Source: an uncultured Bacteroidales bacterium
GTDB taxonomy: Bacteria; Bacteroidota; Bacteroidia; Bacteroidales; Muribaculaceae
DNA length: 64,000 bases
Direction of reading: 5' to 3'
Assembly (NCBI GenBank): GCA_902787185.1
Contig: CADAFP010000010.1
Location: 42,056 to 106,055 of the forward strand
A program made the translations under genes and the position numbers. Below are positions 42,075-51,357 of the stretch, in pieces (position 1 is the first letter of the stretch; every line of letters begins with the position of its first letter). A model generated the notes under the pieces. It was not told the DNA's origin. It saw nothing but the letters and a program-made list of their open reading frames with translations, and did no database searches.

Positions 42075-42210
42075 GCTTTAGGCATTAGGCTTTAGGCATT
42101 AGGTTTTAGGCTTTAGGTGTTAGGCTTTAGGTGGCATCCGCCCAATTCCTAACTCCTAACTCCTAATTCCTCATTCCTCATTCCTCATTCCTAATTCCTC
42201 ATTCCTCATT
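42071..42210 (-). repeat. Heptamer array D, core in opposite orientation
   Basis: The TAG stop of the reductase is part of the first unit. Eight or nine TTAGGNN units (TTAGGCT, TTAGGCA, TTAGGTG) run to 42133. Then comes the core GGCATCCGCCCAATT, the reverse complement of the A-C core, then CCTAACT / CCTAATT / CCTCATT units to 42210. On the minus strand the order AGGAATN units - GGCGGATGCC - other units is the same as in arrays A-C. Confidence 0.85.
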
Positions 42211-42218
42211 AAAAAAAG

Positions 42219-43067
42219 ATGAACTACTTTATTGTTGACGCATTTACGAGTGAGCCCTTCGGCGGCAACCCTGCCGGAGTGGTGCTGTTGGGAAAAGACT
42301 CTCCTTTTCCTGACGATGGCTTGATGCTCAAGATTGCAGCCGAACTGCGCTATAGCGAGACCGCCTTTGTTCAGCAAAACGGTCCCGCTGAATTTACCGT
42401 GCGCTATTTCACCCCAGTGAGCGAGGTTGACCTGTGCGGACACGCCACCATCGCAACATTCGGGGTACTGCTGCAAGAGGGCATTGTCGCCGACGGCACA
42501 ACCTGCATCAACCACACCCTGGCAGGAGACCTCACCGTGAGTGTGGGCGAGCAGGTGATGATGCAGATGGCAACACCCCAAGACTTGGATACGCCCATCG
42601 ACAGCCAGCGCCTGAACCGCATCATGGGATTGCCCGACAATCCCGACACAGGGCTCTCTCCCGAGGTCATCTCCACTGGCTTGCCCGACATCATCATGCC
42701 CATAGCCAGTGTGGACCTCTTGCAGCGAATCGCCCCCGATATGGAGGCATTGACGACGCTCAGCAGGGAGCTGAATGTCGTTGGCGTCCATGCCTTTGCG
42801 ATGGCCGAGGACGGCTATACCGCCCACGTCAGGAATTTCGCACCCCTCTACGGCGTACCCGAGGAGTCGGCCACAGGCACCGCCAACGCCGCCCTCACCC
42901 ACTACCTCGCCCTGCACGGCATCGTCAGCGGCACCGCCCGATGCCGCTTCCTGCAAGGCGAAGCCATGGGCCGCCCCTCCATCATCACCACAGAAATCCG
43001 TCCCGACGGCACCATCCACGTCGGCGGCTCCTCCCGCATCGTCGCCCACGGCACCCTCTACCCATAG
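42219..43067 (+). CDS. PhzF family isomerase
   Basis: 282 residues, full length for the PhzF fold of two similar diaminopimelate-epimerase-like halves. Motifs: MNYFIVDAFTSEPFGGNPAGVVLL at the start with the conserved small-residue turn, RYFTPVSEVDLCGHATIA (Cys/His turn), and ESATGTANAALTHYL near residue 215. PhzF itself isomerises a phenazine precursor, but no phenazine genes are nearby. Most bacterial members are metabolic isomerases of unknown substrate. The codons of the last 60 or so residues are unusually C-rich. Confidence 0.9.
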   Translation: MNYFIVDAFTSEPFGGNPAGVVLLGKDSPFPDDGLMLKIAAELRYSETAFVQQNGPAEFTVRYFTPVSEVDLCGHATIATFGVLLQEGIVADGTTCINHTLAGDLTVSVGEQVMMQMATPQDLDTPIDSQRLNRIMGLPDNPDTGLSPEVISTGLPDIIMPIASVDLLQRIAPDMEALTTLSRELNVVGVHAFAMAEDGYTAHVRNFAPLYGVPEESATGTANAALTHYLALHGIVSGTARCRFLQGEAMGRPSIITTEIRPDGTIHVGGSSRIVAHGTLYP

Positions 43068-43143
43068 CCCCACCCTACCCCATTGGGCGTTGGGAAAATG
43101 TGTGTCATCAATATTGGGGATGTTGACCACAACGCATAACAAT

Positions 43144-43177
43144 AAGGCAGGAAGCGTGTCGGGCGCTTCCTGCTTTA
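43144..43177. terminator. Bidirectional terminator between phzF-like gene and the PUL
   Basis: GCAGGAAGCG (43147-43156) pairs with CGCTTCCTGC (43164-43173), 7-nt loop, A-rich on the left and TTTAT on the right. It serves the two convergent transcripts. Confidence 0.75.
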
Positions 43178-43203
43178 TAAGTATAAGTAACCTTGGTTGT
43201 CGG

Positions 43204-46200
43204 TTATAAGACGGTGAAGGAGGTTTTCAGCGGGAGGTTGTCGCTGGCTGTACCCACGAGGATGGTGCGCTTGCCGTGAGAGACGGCCCAGTCGCCCTTT
43301 GCCTCATCCCAGTACTGGAAGGCGCGGCCACTGATTTGCAAGGTGACATCGCGGCTCTCGCCAGGCTGGAGGGTAACCTTCTGGAAGGCACGCAGCTCCT
43401 TGACAGGCATCTCGACAGTGGTGTTCAAGTCGCTGACGTAGAGTTGGATGACCTCGGCACCAACGCGGTTGCCGGTGTTCTTGACGGTCACGGTAGCGGT
43501 GACAGTGCCGTCGGCAGCCACCTCACTCTTGTCGATACGCAGGTTGCTCACGGCAAAGGTCGTGTAGCTCAGTCCGTGGCCAAAGGCAAACATCGGTTTC
43601 GTCCCCTGCTTGTCGGCCCAGCGGTAACCCACATAGATGCCCTCCTTGTAGTCCTCGTCAATGATCTTGTGGTCCTCACGCCAGTTGCCGGGATAGGCAC
43701 CTAAAGCATGTGCACCCACATCATTGAGCTTGTGATACCAGGTGAAAGGCAGTTTTCCCGAGGGATTGGCATCGCCCACAAGAATGCTGGCGAATGCTTT
43801 GCCCGTTTCGCTGCCGATGAACCAGCCTTGAACGATGCTGGCCACCTTGTCACGCCACGGCATCGCCACGGCGTCGCCCGAGATGTTGACAAACACCACG
43901 TTCTTGTTCACGCGTGCCAACGCCTCGACCAGAGCATCCTGACCGTAGGGCATATCCATGTCCTTGCGGTCATGGCCCTCAGCATCCTGATAGTCGCTCT
44001 TATTGAGGCCGCCAAAGATGATGACATAGTCGGCACCTTTGGCCTTAGCCACTGCCTCGGCGATGAGTTCGCTGGCAGGACGGTTCTCGGCCAACGATTG
44101 CTTAGCCACAACGCCATTATACTCACCTGTGGTGTCACCCACATAGCCACGGGCATAATCCACCTCGATGCCAGTGCCTGCCAGACGGGCTTTCAAACCC
44201 TCGAGCGGCAAAATCTCGTGTTGAACCTTGAGCGAACTGCTGCCGCCGCCAACGGTCATCATCTTGATGGCGTTCTCGCCAACAACCAGCACACGCTTGG
44301 TGTTATTGAGGTCGATGGGCAGCACATTGCGCTTATTCTGCAGCAGCACGATGCCATCCTGGGCAATCTTGAGCGCCGCGTCATAGTGCGCCTCGCTGCA
44401 CAGGAAGCCCTGTGCGCGCTTGCTGCTCATTGTCGTGCGGAAGAACAGGCGCAGCACGCGGCGCACCTTGTCGTCCAGCTCGCGGGTCGTGAACTTGCCC
44501 TCCTCAATCAGCTTCTTGTAGGGCATTGCCATGTAATAGGCGTCATAGGCATTGCTTGCGCCCCATGCCAGACCGTCGGTCCAACTGCCGAATTCCATAT
44601 CCAAGCCGTTTTTGACAGCCATCTCGGTATCGTGAACTCCACCCCAGTCGCTGACCACCACGCCGTCATACTGCCAGTCCCCTTTCAGGATTTGGTTGAG
44701 GGTGTACTCGTTTTGACAGCAATGCTGGTTCTTGTAGAGGTTATAGGAGCCCATGATGCCCCAGGTATGGCCATCCTTAACGGCAGCCTCGAAGGCAGGC
44801 AGGTAAATCTCACGCAGGGCACGGTCGCTGACGCTCACGTTGACCTGATGGCGGTATTCCTCATCATTGTTGAGGCAGAAGTGCTTGACACAGGCCGATG
44901 TGCCCGTGCTCTGCAGGCCCTGAACATAAGGCACCACCATGCGAGAAGCCAGCAAGGGGTCTTCGCCCATATACTCAAAGTTGCGGCCGTTCAGCGGAGT
45001 GCGGTTGATGTTCACGCCAGGGCCCAGGATCATATCCTTGCCACGATAGCGCGCCTCCTCGCCCAGGCTGCGTCCGTACAGTTCGGCAAGCGCCGGGTTC
45101 CACGAGGCGGCAAGGCACGTCAGGGCGGGAAATGCCACACATGAGTCGTTGGTCTGTCCAGCCTGTACCCACTCGTCCCACAGGACATCGGGACGCACAC
45201 CGTGAGGTCCGTCGTCGGTCCAGAAGTCGGGCATACCCAAGCGCTTCACTCCAGGCGACGAGAACTTGCTCTGTGCATGGATGACGGCGATTTTTTCGTC
45301 GAGCGTCATGCGTGACAAGGCATCCTCAACACGCGACTCGATGGGCATACTCTCGTCAAGATACAACGGCGACTGCGGCGTCATCCCCAGCGACTGGATG
45401 TAACCGGTCTGCGGGGTGCAACGCTCATAGCGGCTGTTCTCGACATACTGCATCAGCAACTTGCGGAAGGTCTCCTGGTCGGGACGGGCTTCGCGCAATT
45501 CAGTATAGGTGGTGCGGGGAGCCTCGGAATACTTCACGACGATGCTGTCCCACATCTCGGGACGGGTGATGCCCATCATGCACGAGCCGTCAATCTTCTT
45601 GTAGGGCCAGAAGGTGTAGCCGATGTTGGCCTGTTTCATCACATCGACCAACTGGGCCTGCCACTCGTTGGTGTTGTGGCCCGTCTCACCCATGTACATG
45701 GGCAGACCGGTCTTGTCGCGAAAATCGATGTAATCCTTGATGGCCTCGGCCGTGGCGTCGCCGCCATAGCGGTGGCAGGTGTACATGATGTTGTCATCAA
45801 ATTTCCAGTCACTGAACACATAGAAGTCGGAGTTCCAGCGGGCACCGCCCAGCAGAATCACATGGTTAGTGTCCACCTGACGGATGGCAGCCACGGCACG
45901 CTTGTACAGCGGCTCCAGCTGCTTGTTCAGTTCCTCCTTGTTCTCAAAGTAGTGGGCGATGGGCTCGTTCATCAGCTCATAGCCGAGAATCACGGGCTCG
46001 TCCTTGTAGCGGGCGGCGATGCGCTGCCAGATGTCGCAGAACAACCGCTGGCTCGGCTCGCTCTCAAACAGCCACGGATAGCCATGGCCGTCGTCGATGT
46101 TGTCGCCCGTCTGACCACCGGGGCAGTCGTGCATGTCGAGAATCAGGTAGAGCCCTGCGGCACGGCACCAATTCACCACCGAGTCGATGCGGGCAAATCC

Positions 46201-46599
46201 GTCTTGCTCACGTGAGCGTCCCATATAGTCTTCATCGGTGAAAAGCCTGTAGTTGAACGGCAAGCGGATGGTGTTGGCACCCTGTCGGGCGATGAAGCTG
46301 ATGTCGGCGCGGGTGATGTAGTTGTCCTTGAACTGTCGCCAGAAATCGGCAGCAAAGTCAGGCCCCACGGCCTCCTTAATCATCAAGTCAATCATCCATG
46401 GCGAATTGGTCTTGCTCAGGCCGAACATGTAGCCCTCGGGGTTGAGCCAGTTACCCAGGTTAGTGCCCTGGATATAAAGCTTCTCGCCGTTAGGCTTCAC
46501 CAGGTTGGTTCCCTCGACGCGGACAAACCTGTCTTGGGGCTTAGCATGAAGCCCCAAGGCAAGCACGAGAGAGAGTATGATAACTAAAGTTCCTCTCAT
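43204..46599 (-). CDS. Fused GH5 endo/exo-glucanase and GH3 beta-glucosidase
   Basis: 1131 residues with signal peptide (LVIILSLVLALGLHA). Residues about 25-385 are a GH5 domain: acid/base E212 in GYELMNEPIA and nucleophile E305 in MYMGETGHN. Residues about 415-1130 are a complete GH3 enzyme with nucleophile D651 in VVSDWGGVHD and a C-terminal fibronectin-III-like domain (AEVIQLYVSDLNTTVEMPVK). The order suggests cleavage of a beta-glucan and release of glucose from the product within one protein. It is the last gene of the SusC/SusD operon, 20 bp after the GH16 gene. The exact linkage is not readable; the GH16 neighbour favours beta-1,3- or mixed-linkage glucan. Confidence 0.88.
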   Translation of the reverse strand: MRGTLVIILSLVLALGLHAKPQDRFVRVEGTNLVKPNGEKLYIQGTNLGNWLNPEGYMFGLSKTNSPWMIDLMIKEAVGPDFAADFWRQFKDNYITRADISFIARQGANTIRLPFNYRLFTDEDYMGRSREQDGFARIDSVVNWCRAAGLYLILDMHDCPGGQTGDNIDDGHGYPWLFESEPSQRLFCDIWQRIAARYKDEPVILGYELMNEPIAHYFENKEELNKQLEPLYKRAVAAIRQVDTNHVILLGGARWNSDFYVFSDWKFDDNIMYTCHRYGGDATAEAIKDYIDFRDKTGLPMYMGETGHNTNEWQAQLVDVMKQANIGYTFWPYKKIDGSCMMGITRPEMWDSIVVKYSEAPRTTYTELREARPDQETFRKLLMQYVENSRYERCTPQTGYIQSLGMTPQSPLYLDESMPIESRVEDALSRMTLDEKIAVIHAQSKFSSPGVKRLGMPDFWTDDGPHGVRPDVLWDEWVQAGQTNDSCVAFPALTCLAASWNPALAELYGRSLGEEARYRGKDMILGPGVNINRTPLNGRNFEYMGEDPLLASRMVVPYVQGLQSTGTSACVKHFCLNNDEEYRHQVNVSVSDRALREIYLPAFEAAVKDGHTWGIMGSYNLYKNQHCCQNEYTLNQILKGDWQYDGVVVSDWGGVHDTEMAVKNGLDMEFGSWTDGLAWGASNAYDAYYMAMPYKKLIEEGKFTTRELDDKVRRVLRLFFRTTMSSKRAQGFLCSEAHYDAALKIAQDGIVLLQNKRNVLPIDLNNTKRVLVVGENAIKMMTVGGGSSSLKVQHEILPLEGLKARLAGTGIEVDYARGYVGDTTGEYNGVVAKQSLAENRPASELIAEAVAKAKGADYVIIFGGLNKSDYQDAEGHDRKDMDMPYGQDALVEALARVNKNVVFVNISGDAVAMPWRDKVASIVQGWFIGSETGKAFASILVGDANPSGKLPFTWYHKLNDVGAHALGAYPGNWREDHKIIDEDYKEGIYVGYRWADKQGTKPMFAFGHGLSYTTFAVSNLRIDKSEVAADGTVTATVTVKNTGNRVGAEVIQLYVSDLNTTVEMPVKELRAFQKVTLQPGESRDVTLQISGRAFQYWDEAKGDWAVSHGKRTILVGTASDNLPLKTSFTVL

Positions 46600-46619
46600 T
46601 GAGTCATTCGGTTAAACGG

Positions 46620-47723
46620 TTAGTTCTTTTGGAACACGCGCACGTAGTCCACCTCCATGGTCACGGGCAGGGCACTCTCGTCAACGCCTTGAGCGCCACC
46701 CCAGTCACCACCCCAAGCGAGGTTGAAGATGACGTAGAAGGGGTCGTCGTAGGGCCAATCGTCACGTCCCAAGCCACGGTTGTTGTAGGTCAGCTGCACT
46801 TTACCGTCAACATAGGTGGTGATGTTCTTGCCCGTCCATTCGATGGCATAGGTGTGGAACTCGCCCTCGGCACCCTTGCAGTACATCTCGTTGGTCACTT
46901 GCGTGCCGTTGGAGTGAACATGCGCGTTGGCATGCAGGCTCGATGACACATAGTCGGGGTGGTAGCCCACCTCTTCCATGATGTCAATCTCGCCATCGGC
47001 AGGCCACGACTTGAAGTTGACAGGCATCATCCAGAATGCGGGCCACGTTCCCTTACCCTTAGGCAGCTTGATGCTGGCCTCGATGTAGCCATACTTCCAA
47101 CCCGTGCTGCGCTTGGCATACACGCGGCCGGAATACACCTTACCGTTCTCCTTGAGGGCGGTGATGCGCAAGTGGCCATCGCGAACCTCGGTCACGGACT
47201 TGCCGCCAGGGGTCTTGTGATTCACATAGTTCTGTAACTCGTGATTCACCCAACCGCTGTTCTGCACCTCATGCGTCCAGTCATCAGGATTCAACTCCGA
47301 ACCCATGTCAAACTCATCGTGCCACACCAGGCGGTAGCCTTCGGGAGCGTAGTAGGGCGACTCCTCGGCGGCCTCTTGCGTGATGGCGATGGTTTTGCGG
47401 GCTGCACCTGACTGGATGGTGACCTCACCCTTGCGGACCTCGGTCAACGGGTTAGCGGCGACCGTAATCGTAATCGAACCCGACTGTGACAACGTGTTCT
47501 TCGTGTCAAACGTGATGAAATCCTGATTGGTATAGGCACCCCACTCCTTGCCCGTGGTCGTGACGTTGATGGAGTATTGACCACCGTTGGCAGGAACAGA
47601 AATGCTCTCCTGCGAGACAGTGATGTTTATCGCAGGTGTTGGCTCGTCCTTGCCGTCTCCACCGCAGCCCCACAGGACTGCGGCGAGAGATAGCAATAGC
47701 GTATAAAGCATGTATTGTCTCAT
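46620..47723 (-). CDS. GH16 beta-glucanase lipoprotein with BACON domain
   Basis: 367 residues with a lipoprotein signal (LLSLAAVLWGCGG). A BACON domain (about 33-120, ITVSQESISVPANGGQYSI) precedes the GH16 catalytic domain (about 130-367). The catalytic motif is EIDIMEEVG: nucleophile E245, D247, acid/base E250. The sub-motif with an extra residue (ExDxxE) is that of laminarinase-type GH16 enzymes. Anchored at the cell surface it would make the first cuts in a beta-1,3- or mixed-linkage glucan for the SusC/SusD importer. It sits 107 bp after the surface-binding lipoprotein; that gap has heptamers and a perfect hairpin. Confidence 0.9.
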   Translation of the reverse strand: MRQYMLYTLLLSLAAVLWGCGGDGKDEPTPAINITVSQESISVPANGGQYSINVTTTGKEWGAYTNQDFITFDTKNTLSQSGSITITVAANPLTEVRKGEVTIQSGAARKTIAITQEAAEESPYYAPEGYRLVWHDEFDMGSELNPDDWTHEVQNSGWVNHELQNYVNHKTPGGKSVTEVRDGHLRITALKENGKVYSGRVYAKRSTGWKYGYIEASIKLPKGKGTWPAFWMMPVNFKSWPADGEIDIMEEVGYHPDYVSSSLHANAHVHSNGTQVTNEMYCKGAEGEFHTYAIEWTGKNITTYVDGKVQLTYNNRGLGRDDWPYDDPFYVIFNLAWGGDWGGAQGVDESALPVTMEVDYVRVFQKN

Positions 47724-47753
47724 TTTGAATAGTTAACAGTTGACTTGAAAAAA

Positions 47754-47816
47754 TCCCCTAATCACTAATCTCTAATCACTAATCAATTGGTGAAGCGGTT
47801 AGCCGCTTCACCAATT
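47754..47816 (-). repeat. Heptamer array G plus perfect hairpin inside the PUL
   Basis: A hairpin AATTGGTGAAGCGG-TTAG-CCGCTTCACCAATT (47785-47816) with a perfect 14-bp stem and 4-nt loop. On the minus strand it is followed by GATTAGT, GATTAGA, GATTAGT, GATTAGG units (to about 47757). There is no T-run, so it need not stop transcription. It could stabilise the upstream SusC/SusD message or lower expression of the enzymes. Confidence 0.7.
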
Positions 47817-47829
47817 AAATTACTGAGCT

Positions 47830-49770
47830 TTATTTATGCTTTTGGATGATGATGTTGCTGATTTTGGCCTCAAATCCTGCGGGACAGCCACCAAAGTCAA
47901 AGATCATCTTACCCTGGTCAAACTCGATTTCCTCACCAGCGTTCATGGCAACCACACCGACGAACTGAAGGACGTTCTCTCCGTCTTCGAGGACAAAGTC
48001 ACCCTTGTAGCACAGTGTGTTGGGATCGTTTTGCACGTCAGGATCCTTATTGACCTTGACGGTGGCACGGCCCAGCTCCATGTTGGTGGTGATGGTCACG
48101 CGCACGTCATAGGCCTGGCCCTTCTCGATGTGCAGGGGAGCACCATTGATGGCGCACTGTGCCTGCCACTCTGAAGAGGTAGCGTTATCGGCATGGATGG
48201 TGTAAACGCCATCGGCAAACGAGAAGGAGGGATCGGCAATCTGCGACCAGCCGGCATCAGCCCACCAGAAGCTCATGGCACCGATGGTGTTGAAGGCAGC
48301 ACCCAGGTTCTCGGGAGAATTCACATCCACCCATTCCACAGTGGGCTCGTCGGGGGTGACGGGCAGCACGGTGCCGTCATCGTTGGCGTGGTCCTTGAGC
48401 ACGATGTTCGAGATGTTGACGGTGGTACCAGCCTGGCAGCCGCCGAAGTCGAAGAACAGGTTCACACGCTCCATGTCGATACCGGGCATGTCACTCTTCC
48501 AGAAGATGTAGTCCTGGCCAGCCTTCAGGTCAACGCGGTCGGCAAAGTAGAAGACGTTGTCGTCGCCTTCCATCACGAGCTTCACGGTGACACCGTTGAT
48601 GTCCTTGTCACTGTTGAGGATGCACGAGAAGTCGTAGTTATGAGCTGCCGAGGTCGAGATGTTGGTGGTCTTGAATGCCATCTGAGCCTGCCACTGGTCG
48701 GTAGTGGCCTCGGGCAGGAAGACGGTATAGTCATTACCATTGGCCTCAAAGCCAGGATCAGCGATCTGGTTCCAACCGGGAGCATACCAGAAGAACATGC
48801 TGTAATCGACGTTCTTCCACATATTGAAGTCGCTGTTGGGGTCGAAACCGGTGAATCCCTTCTCCTCGGGCTCGCTGGTGAAGATGAAGCGCCATGCGAT
48901 GCTACGGTTAGGGGTCTCATAGATGAGGACCATTTTCTTGGCCGTCAGCGTCTCGATGCGGAACTTGGGGTTCTCATACTGGGCATCGTCGCAAATATAG
49001 GGGAAGGCGGTGTTGGGGGCAAGCTGGATATAGGTCTGCTTGCTCACGTTGCCGTCGGCATCCTCCCAATCATACTCTTCAAAGCTCCAGGTGCTGTTCT
49101 GGTTGCCCACGTTGGCATCCCAGTCATCATTGGCCTGAGGACCCCACTTGGTAGTGCCCTTGTTGACATAGGTCAGGCCGTCTTCACCAGCATCGTAATA
49201 GAAGTTACCGCCCTTGCGGTTCTCAGCGGTGAAGCTGATGCGGTCGTCATACATACCGAAGTCCTTCTTCTCATCAGGCTGAGCTGCCCACCATCCGTCA
49301 CCGGCGGTACCGGCAGGGCCGCAACCCAAGTGGGCCCTTTCCTTGTGGTCAAAGCGCCACTCCTTCTCGCAAATGCGACGGAAGTCGTTGGTGTAGTCAA
49401 TCTTGGACTCGTTGAAGGTGTATTCCTTCTTGATACCCGTCTGGCTGATGCCATTGCGGTTACCCAGGCGCAACTCAATGGTGTGAGTGCCAGCCTCGGC
49501 GCTCTTGTAACCCACCTCGGGAAGGGTGGAATAGGACGTACCGTCAAGGATCCAGATGGGATAGGTGCCAGGCTCTGCATTGTAGCTGGCAATCATCTGG
49601 TTGGTCTCCTGATCAACAGACATCTGGAAGTCAATACCGCTCACCGTGGGGAGCCCATTGGGGTCAGCGCCCTTGAAGTCATCGGGCGAGCAGGCAGTGA
49701 AACCAATCGCCAATAAGCAATAACTGATGATTGCTAATGCGCTGCTTATTTTGTTTATCTTGGTAATCAT
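47830..49770 (-). CDS. Surface glycan-binding lipoprotein of the PUL
   Basis: 646 residues with a lipoprotein signal (CLLAIGFTACSPDD). The N-terminal 100 residues look Ig/PKD-like. The C-terminal part holds two similar carbohydrate-binding-like modules: one around MFFWYAPGWNQIADPGFE and one around MSFWWADAGWSQIADPSFS. Each ends with FFDFGGC or IFDFGGC and a SNIVLKDH / SNIIIQKH strand. It occupies the SusE/F (SGBP) position after susD. Binding of beta-glucan at the cell surface is inferred from operon context. No catalytic motif was seen. Confidence 0.75.
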   Translation of the reverse strand: MITKINKISSALAIISYCLLAIGFTACSPDDFKGADPNGLPTVSGIDFQMSVDQETNQMIASYNAEPGTYPIWILDGTSYSTLPEVGYKSAEAGTHTIELRLGNRNGISQTGIKKEYTFNESKIDYTNDFRRICEKEWRFDHKERAHLGCGPAGTAGDGWWAAQPDEKKDFGMYDDRISFTAENRKGGNFYYDAGEDGLTYVNKGTTKWGPQANDDWDANVGNQNSTWSFEEYDWEDADGNVSKQTYIQLAPNTAFPYICDDAQYENPKFRIETLTAKKMVLIYETPNRSIAWRFIFTSEPEEKGFTGFDPNSDFNMWKNVDYSMFFWYAPGWNQIADPGFEANGNDYTVFLPEATTDQWQAQMAFKTTNISTSAAHNYDFSCILNSDKDINGVTVKLVMEGDDNVFYFADRVDLKAGQDYIFWKSDMPGIDMERVNLFFDFGGCQAGTTVNISNIVLKDHANDDGTVLPVTPDEPTVEWVDVNSPENLGAAFNTIGAMSFWWADAGWSQIADPSFSFADGVYTIHADNATSSEWQAQCAINGAPLHIEKGQAYDVRVTITTNMELGRATVKVNKDPDVQNDPNTLCYKGDFVLEDGENVLQFVGVVAMNAGEEIEFDQGKMIFDFGGCPAGFEAKISNIIIQKHK

Positions 49771-49797
49771 AATTTTTAATCTCTAAATCAGTGATTA

Positions 49798-51336
49798 TTA
49801 ATAGTTGTTCTGAACCAGAGTGGGGTCAGCATCAAGCTCGCTCTGAGCCAGAGGGATGTACTTCTTGCTGGGCGTCCACGAGTGGGTACGATAGCCGTAG
49901 CTGTCAGGAACGAGCACGGTCGAGGCCTTCTGGGTTGCACCAGCGATGCCCTCGGCACGCACGAGGTCGAAGTAGCGCTTGCCCTCGCCGCAGAATTCCA
50001 GATGACGCTCGGTGAAGATGTCGTCGATGGTAACGTTGTTGAGGTTATCAAGGCCGGCACGGTTGCGGACCTCATTCACATAACCCGTAGCCTCGGCTAC
50101 ACTGCCTCCGGTCTGGAGCAGCAGCTCGGCAGCGTTGAGCAGGGTCTCGGCATAGCGGTAGATGCGCTTGTTGTTGTTATAGTTCAGGTTTTTGGAGGTC
50201 GGGCAGTCCTTGTTGTTGTCCGACTGCGGGCGATACTTGCCGTGCCAGATGTGGGTGTCCTGATAGCGCTCGGTGTAGCTGTAGCCACGCACGTCCCAGC
50301 AGGTAACATCACGACGCTTGTCGTTATCGGCATACATGTTGTAGGTCTCGACACGCATGGGCAGGAAGCCCCAGCCGTCGTTGCCGCTGTCCCAGCCTTC
50401 GCCGCCGCCCCAGCCGTTGGGCGAGCACAAGGTGGGGAATACGGTACCACCGGCATTCAGTGCTGCAACACCCCAGTCACGCTGGGCCTGGTCGTCGTTG
50501 TAGTTGATCTCAAAGATGCTCTCGGAGCACCACTCGCCGCGCTCCTGCCACAGGTCACTGAAGCTGGGATTGAGCGAATAGTCCGGGTCGGCAATGATCT
50601 GCTTCATGTAACCCAGAGCGGTAGCATAACGGGAATTGTCGTTCTGGTACATCACCATCTCGGCGTAGAGCATGTAGGCGAAAGCCTGGCTCACGCGACC
50701 GGCATCGGCATTGGGCCAACGCATGGGCAGCACGTTAGATGCGATGATATCCTCGAGCTCAGGCATCAGCCTGTTGTAAATCTCGTCGGCCGAAATCTGC
50801 TCAGCGGTGTAAGGCTGCGAAAGGTTCTCCAGATAGAAGGGCACGTTGCCGTAGTAGTGCCACAGGATATTATAATAGTACACGCGCAACAGGCGGGCCT
50901 GCATCTCCATGGAGCGGCAGAAGCTTGCGCTGGCCGAAGTCTCCCAAGAGGCATACTTGATGGCATCGTTGCAACGCTTCACGCCGCTGTAGAAGTCGCC
51001 CCACAGGGTGGAGAGGGTGTTGTTACCGTCGGCCTCGAAGTTGAACAGACGGTGCCAGTGCTGGTTGTCGGTGTTATCCGTACCGCCTACCCAGAAGTCG
51101 TCGCCCATGATTTCACCGTCAACGGTGAGGTCGTTATAGGCCACATTGTCCCAGTCGGGCCAGTGCAGGGGAGCATAGGCCGCCGTGAGTGCCTCGTTGA
51201 GGGTCTCCTCGCTGGTATAATATTCCTCAAGGGGCTCACCCGTCGGGTTCTTCACCTCAAGAAAATCGTCGCTGCAGGAGGTCAGTGCCATTGTCACTGC
51301 GCAAAAACCTGCTATGATAAAAATATACTTTTTCAT
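49798..51336 (-). CDS. SusD/RagB family nutrient-binding lipoprotein
   Basis: 512 residues with a lipoprotein signal (CAVTMALTSCSDDFLEVKNP), the standard SusD start. TPR-like helices are present, with ARLLRVYYYNILWHYYGNVP and FGEGKRYFDLVR-type end motifs (here ERHLEFCGEGKRYFDLVRAE). SusD proteins form the hinged lid over the SusC channel and bind the glycan. It lies 21 bp after susC and 27 bp before the surface lipoprotein. Confidence 0.93.
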   Translation of the reverse strand: MKKYIFIIAGFCAVTMALTSCSDDFLEVKNPTGEPLEEYYTSEETLNEALTAAYAPLHWPDWDNVAYNDLTVDGEIMGDDFWVGGTDNTDNQHWHRLFNFEADGNNTLSTLWGDFYSGVKRCNDAIKYASWETSASASFCRSMEMQARLLRVYYYNILWHYYGNVPFYLENLSQPYTAEQISADEIYNRLMPELEDIIASNVLPMRWPNADAGRVSQAFAYMLYAEMVMYQNDNSRYATALGYMKQIIADPDYSLNPSFSDLWQERGEWCSESIFEINYNDDQAQRDWGVAALNAGGTVFPTLCSPNGWGGGEGWDSGNDGWGFLPMRVETYNMYADNDKRRDVTCWDVRGYSYTERYQDTHIWHGKYRPQSDNNKDCPTSKNLNYNNNKRIYRYAETLLNAAELLLQTGGSVAEATGYVNEVRNRAGLDNLNNVTIDDIFTERHLEFCGEGKRYFDLVRAEGIAGATQKASTVLVPDSYGYRTHSWTPSKKYIPLAQSELDADPTLVQNNY

Positions 51337-51357
51337 ATTGATAATTCTTTTAGGATG

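Noticed and set aside
43708-45144. 478-residue plus-strand frame
   Set aside because: Antisense shadow of the GH5-GH3 gene, whose catalytic motifs are clear on the other strand.
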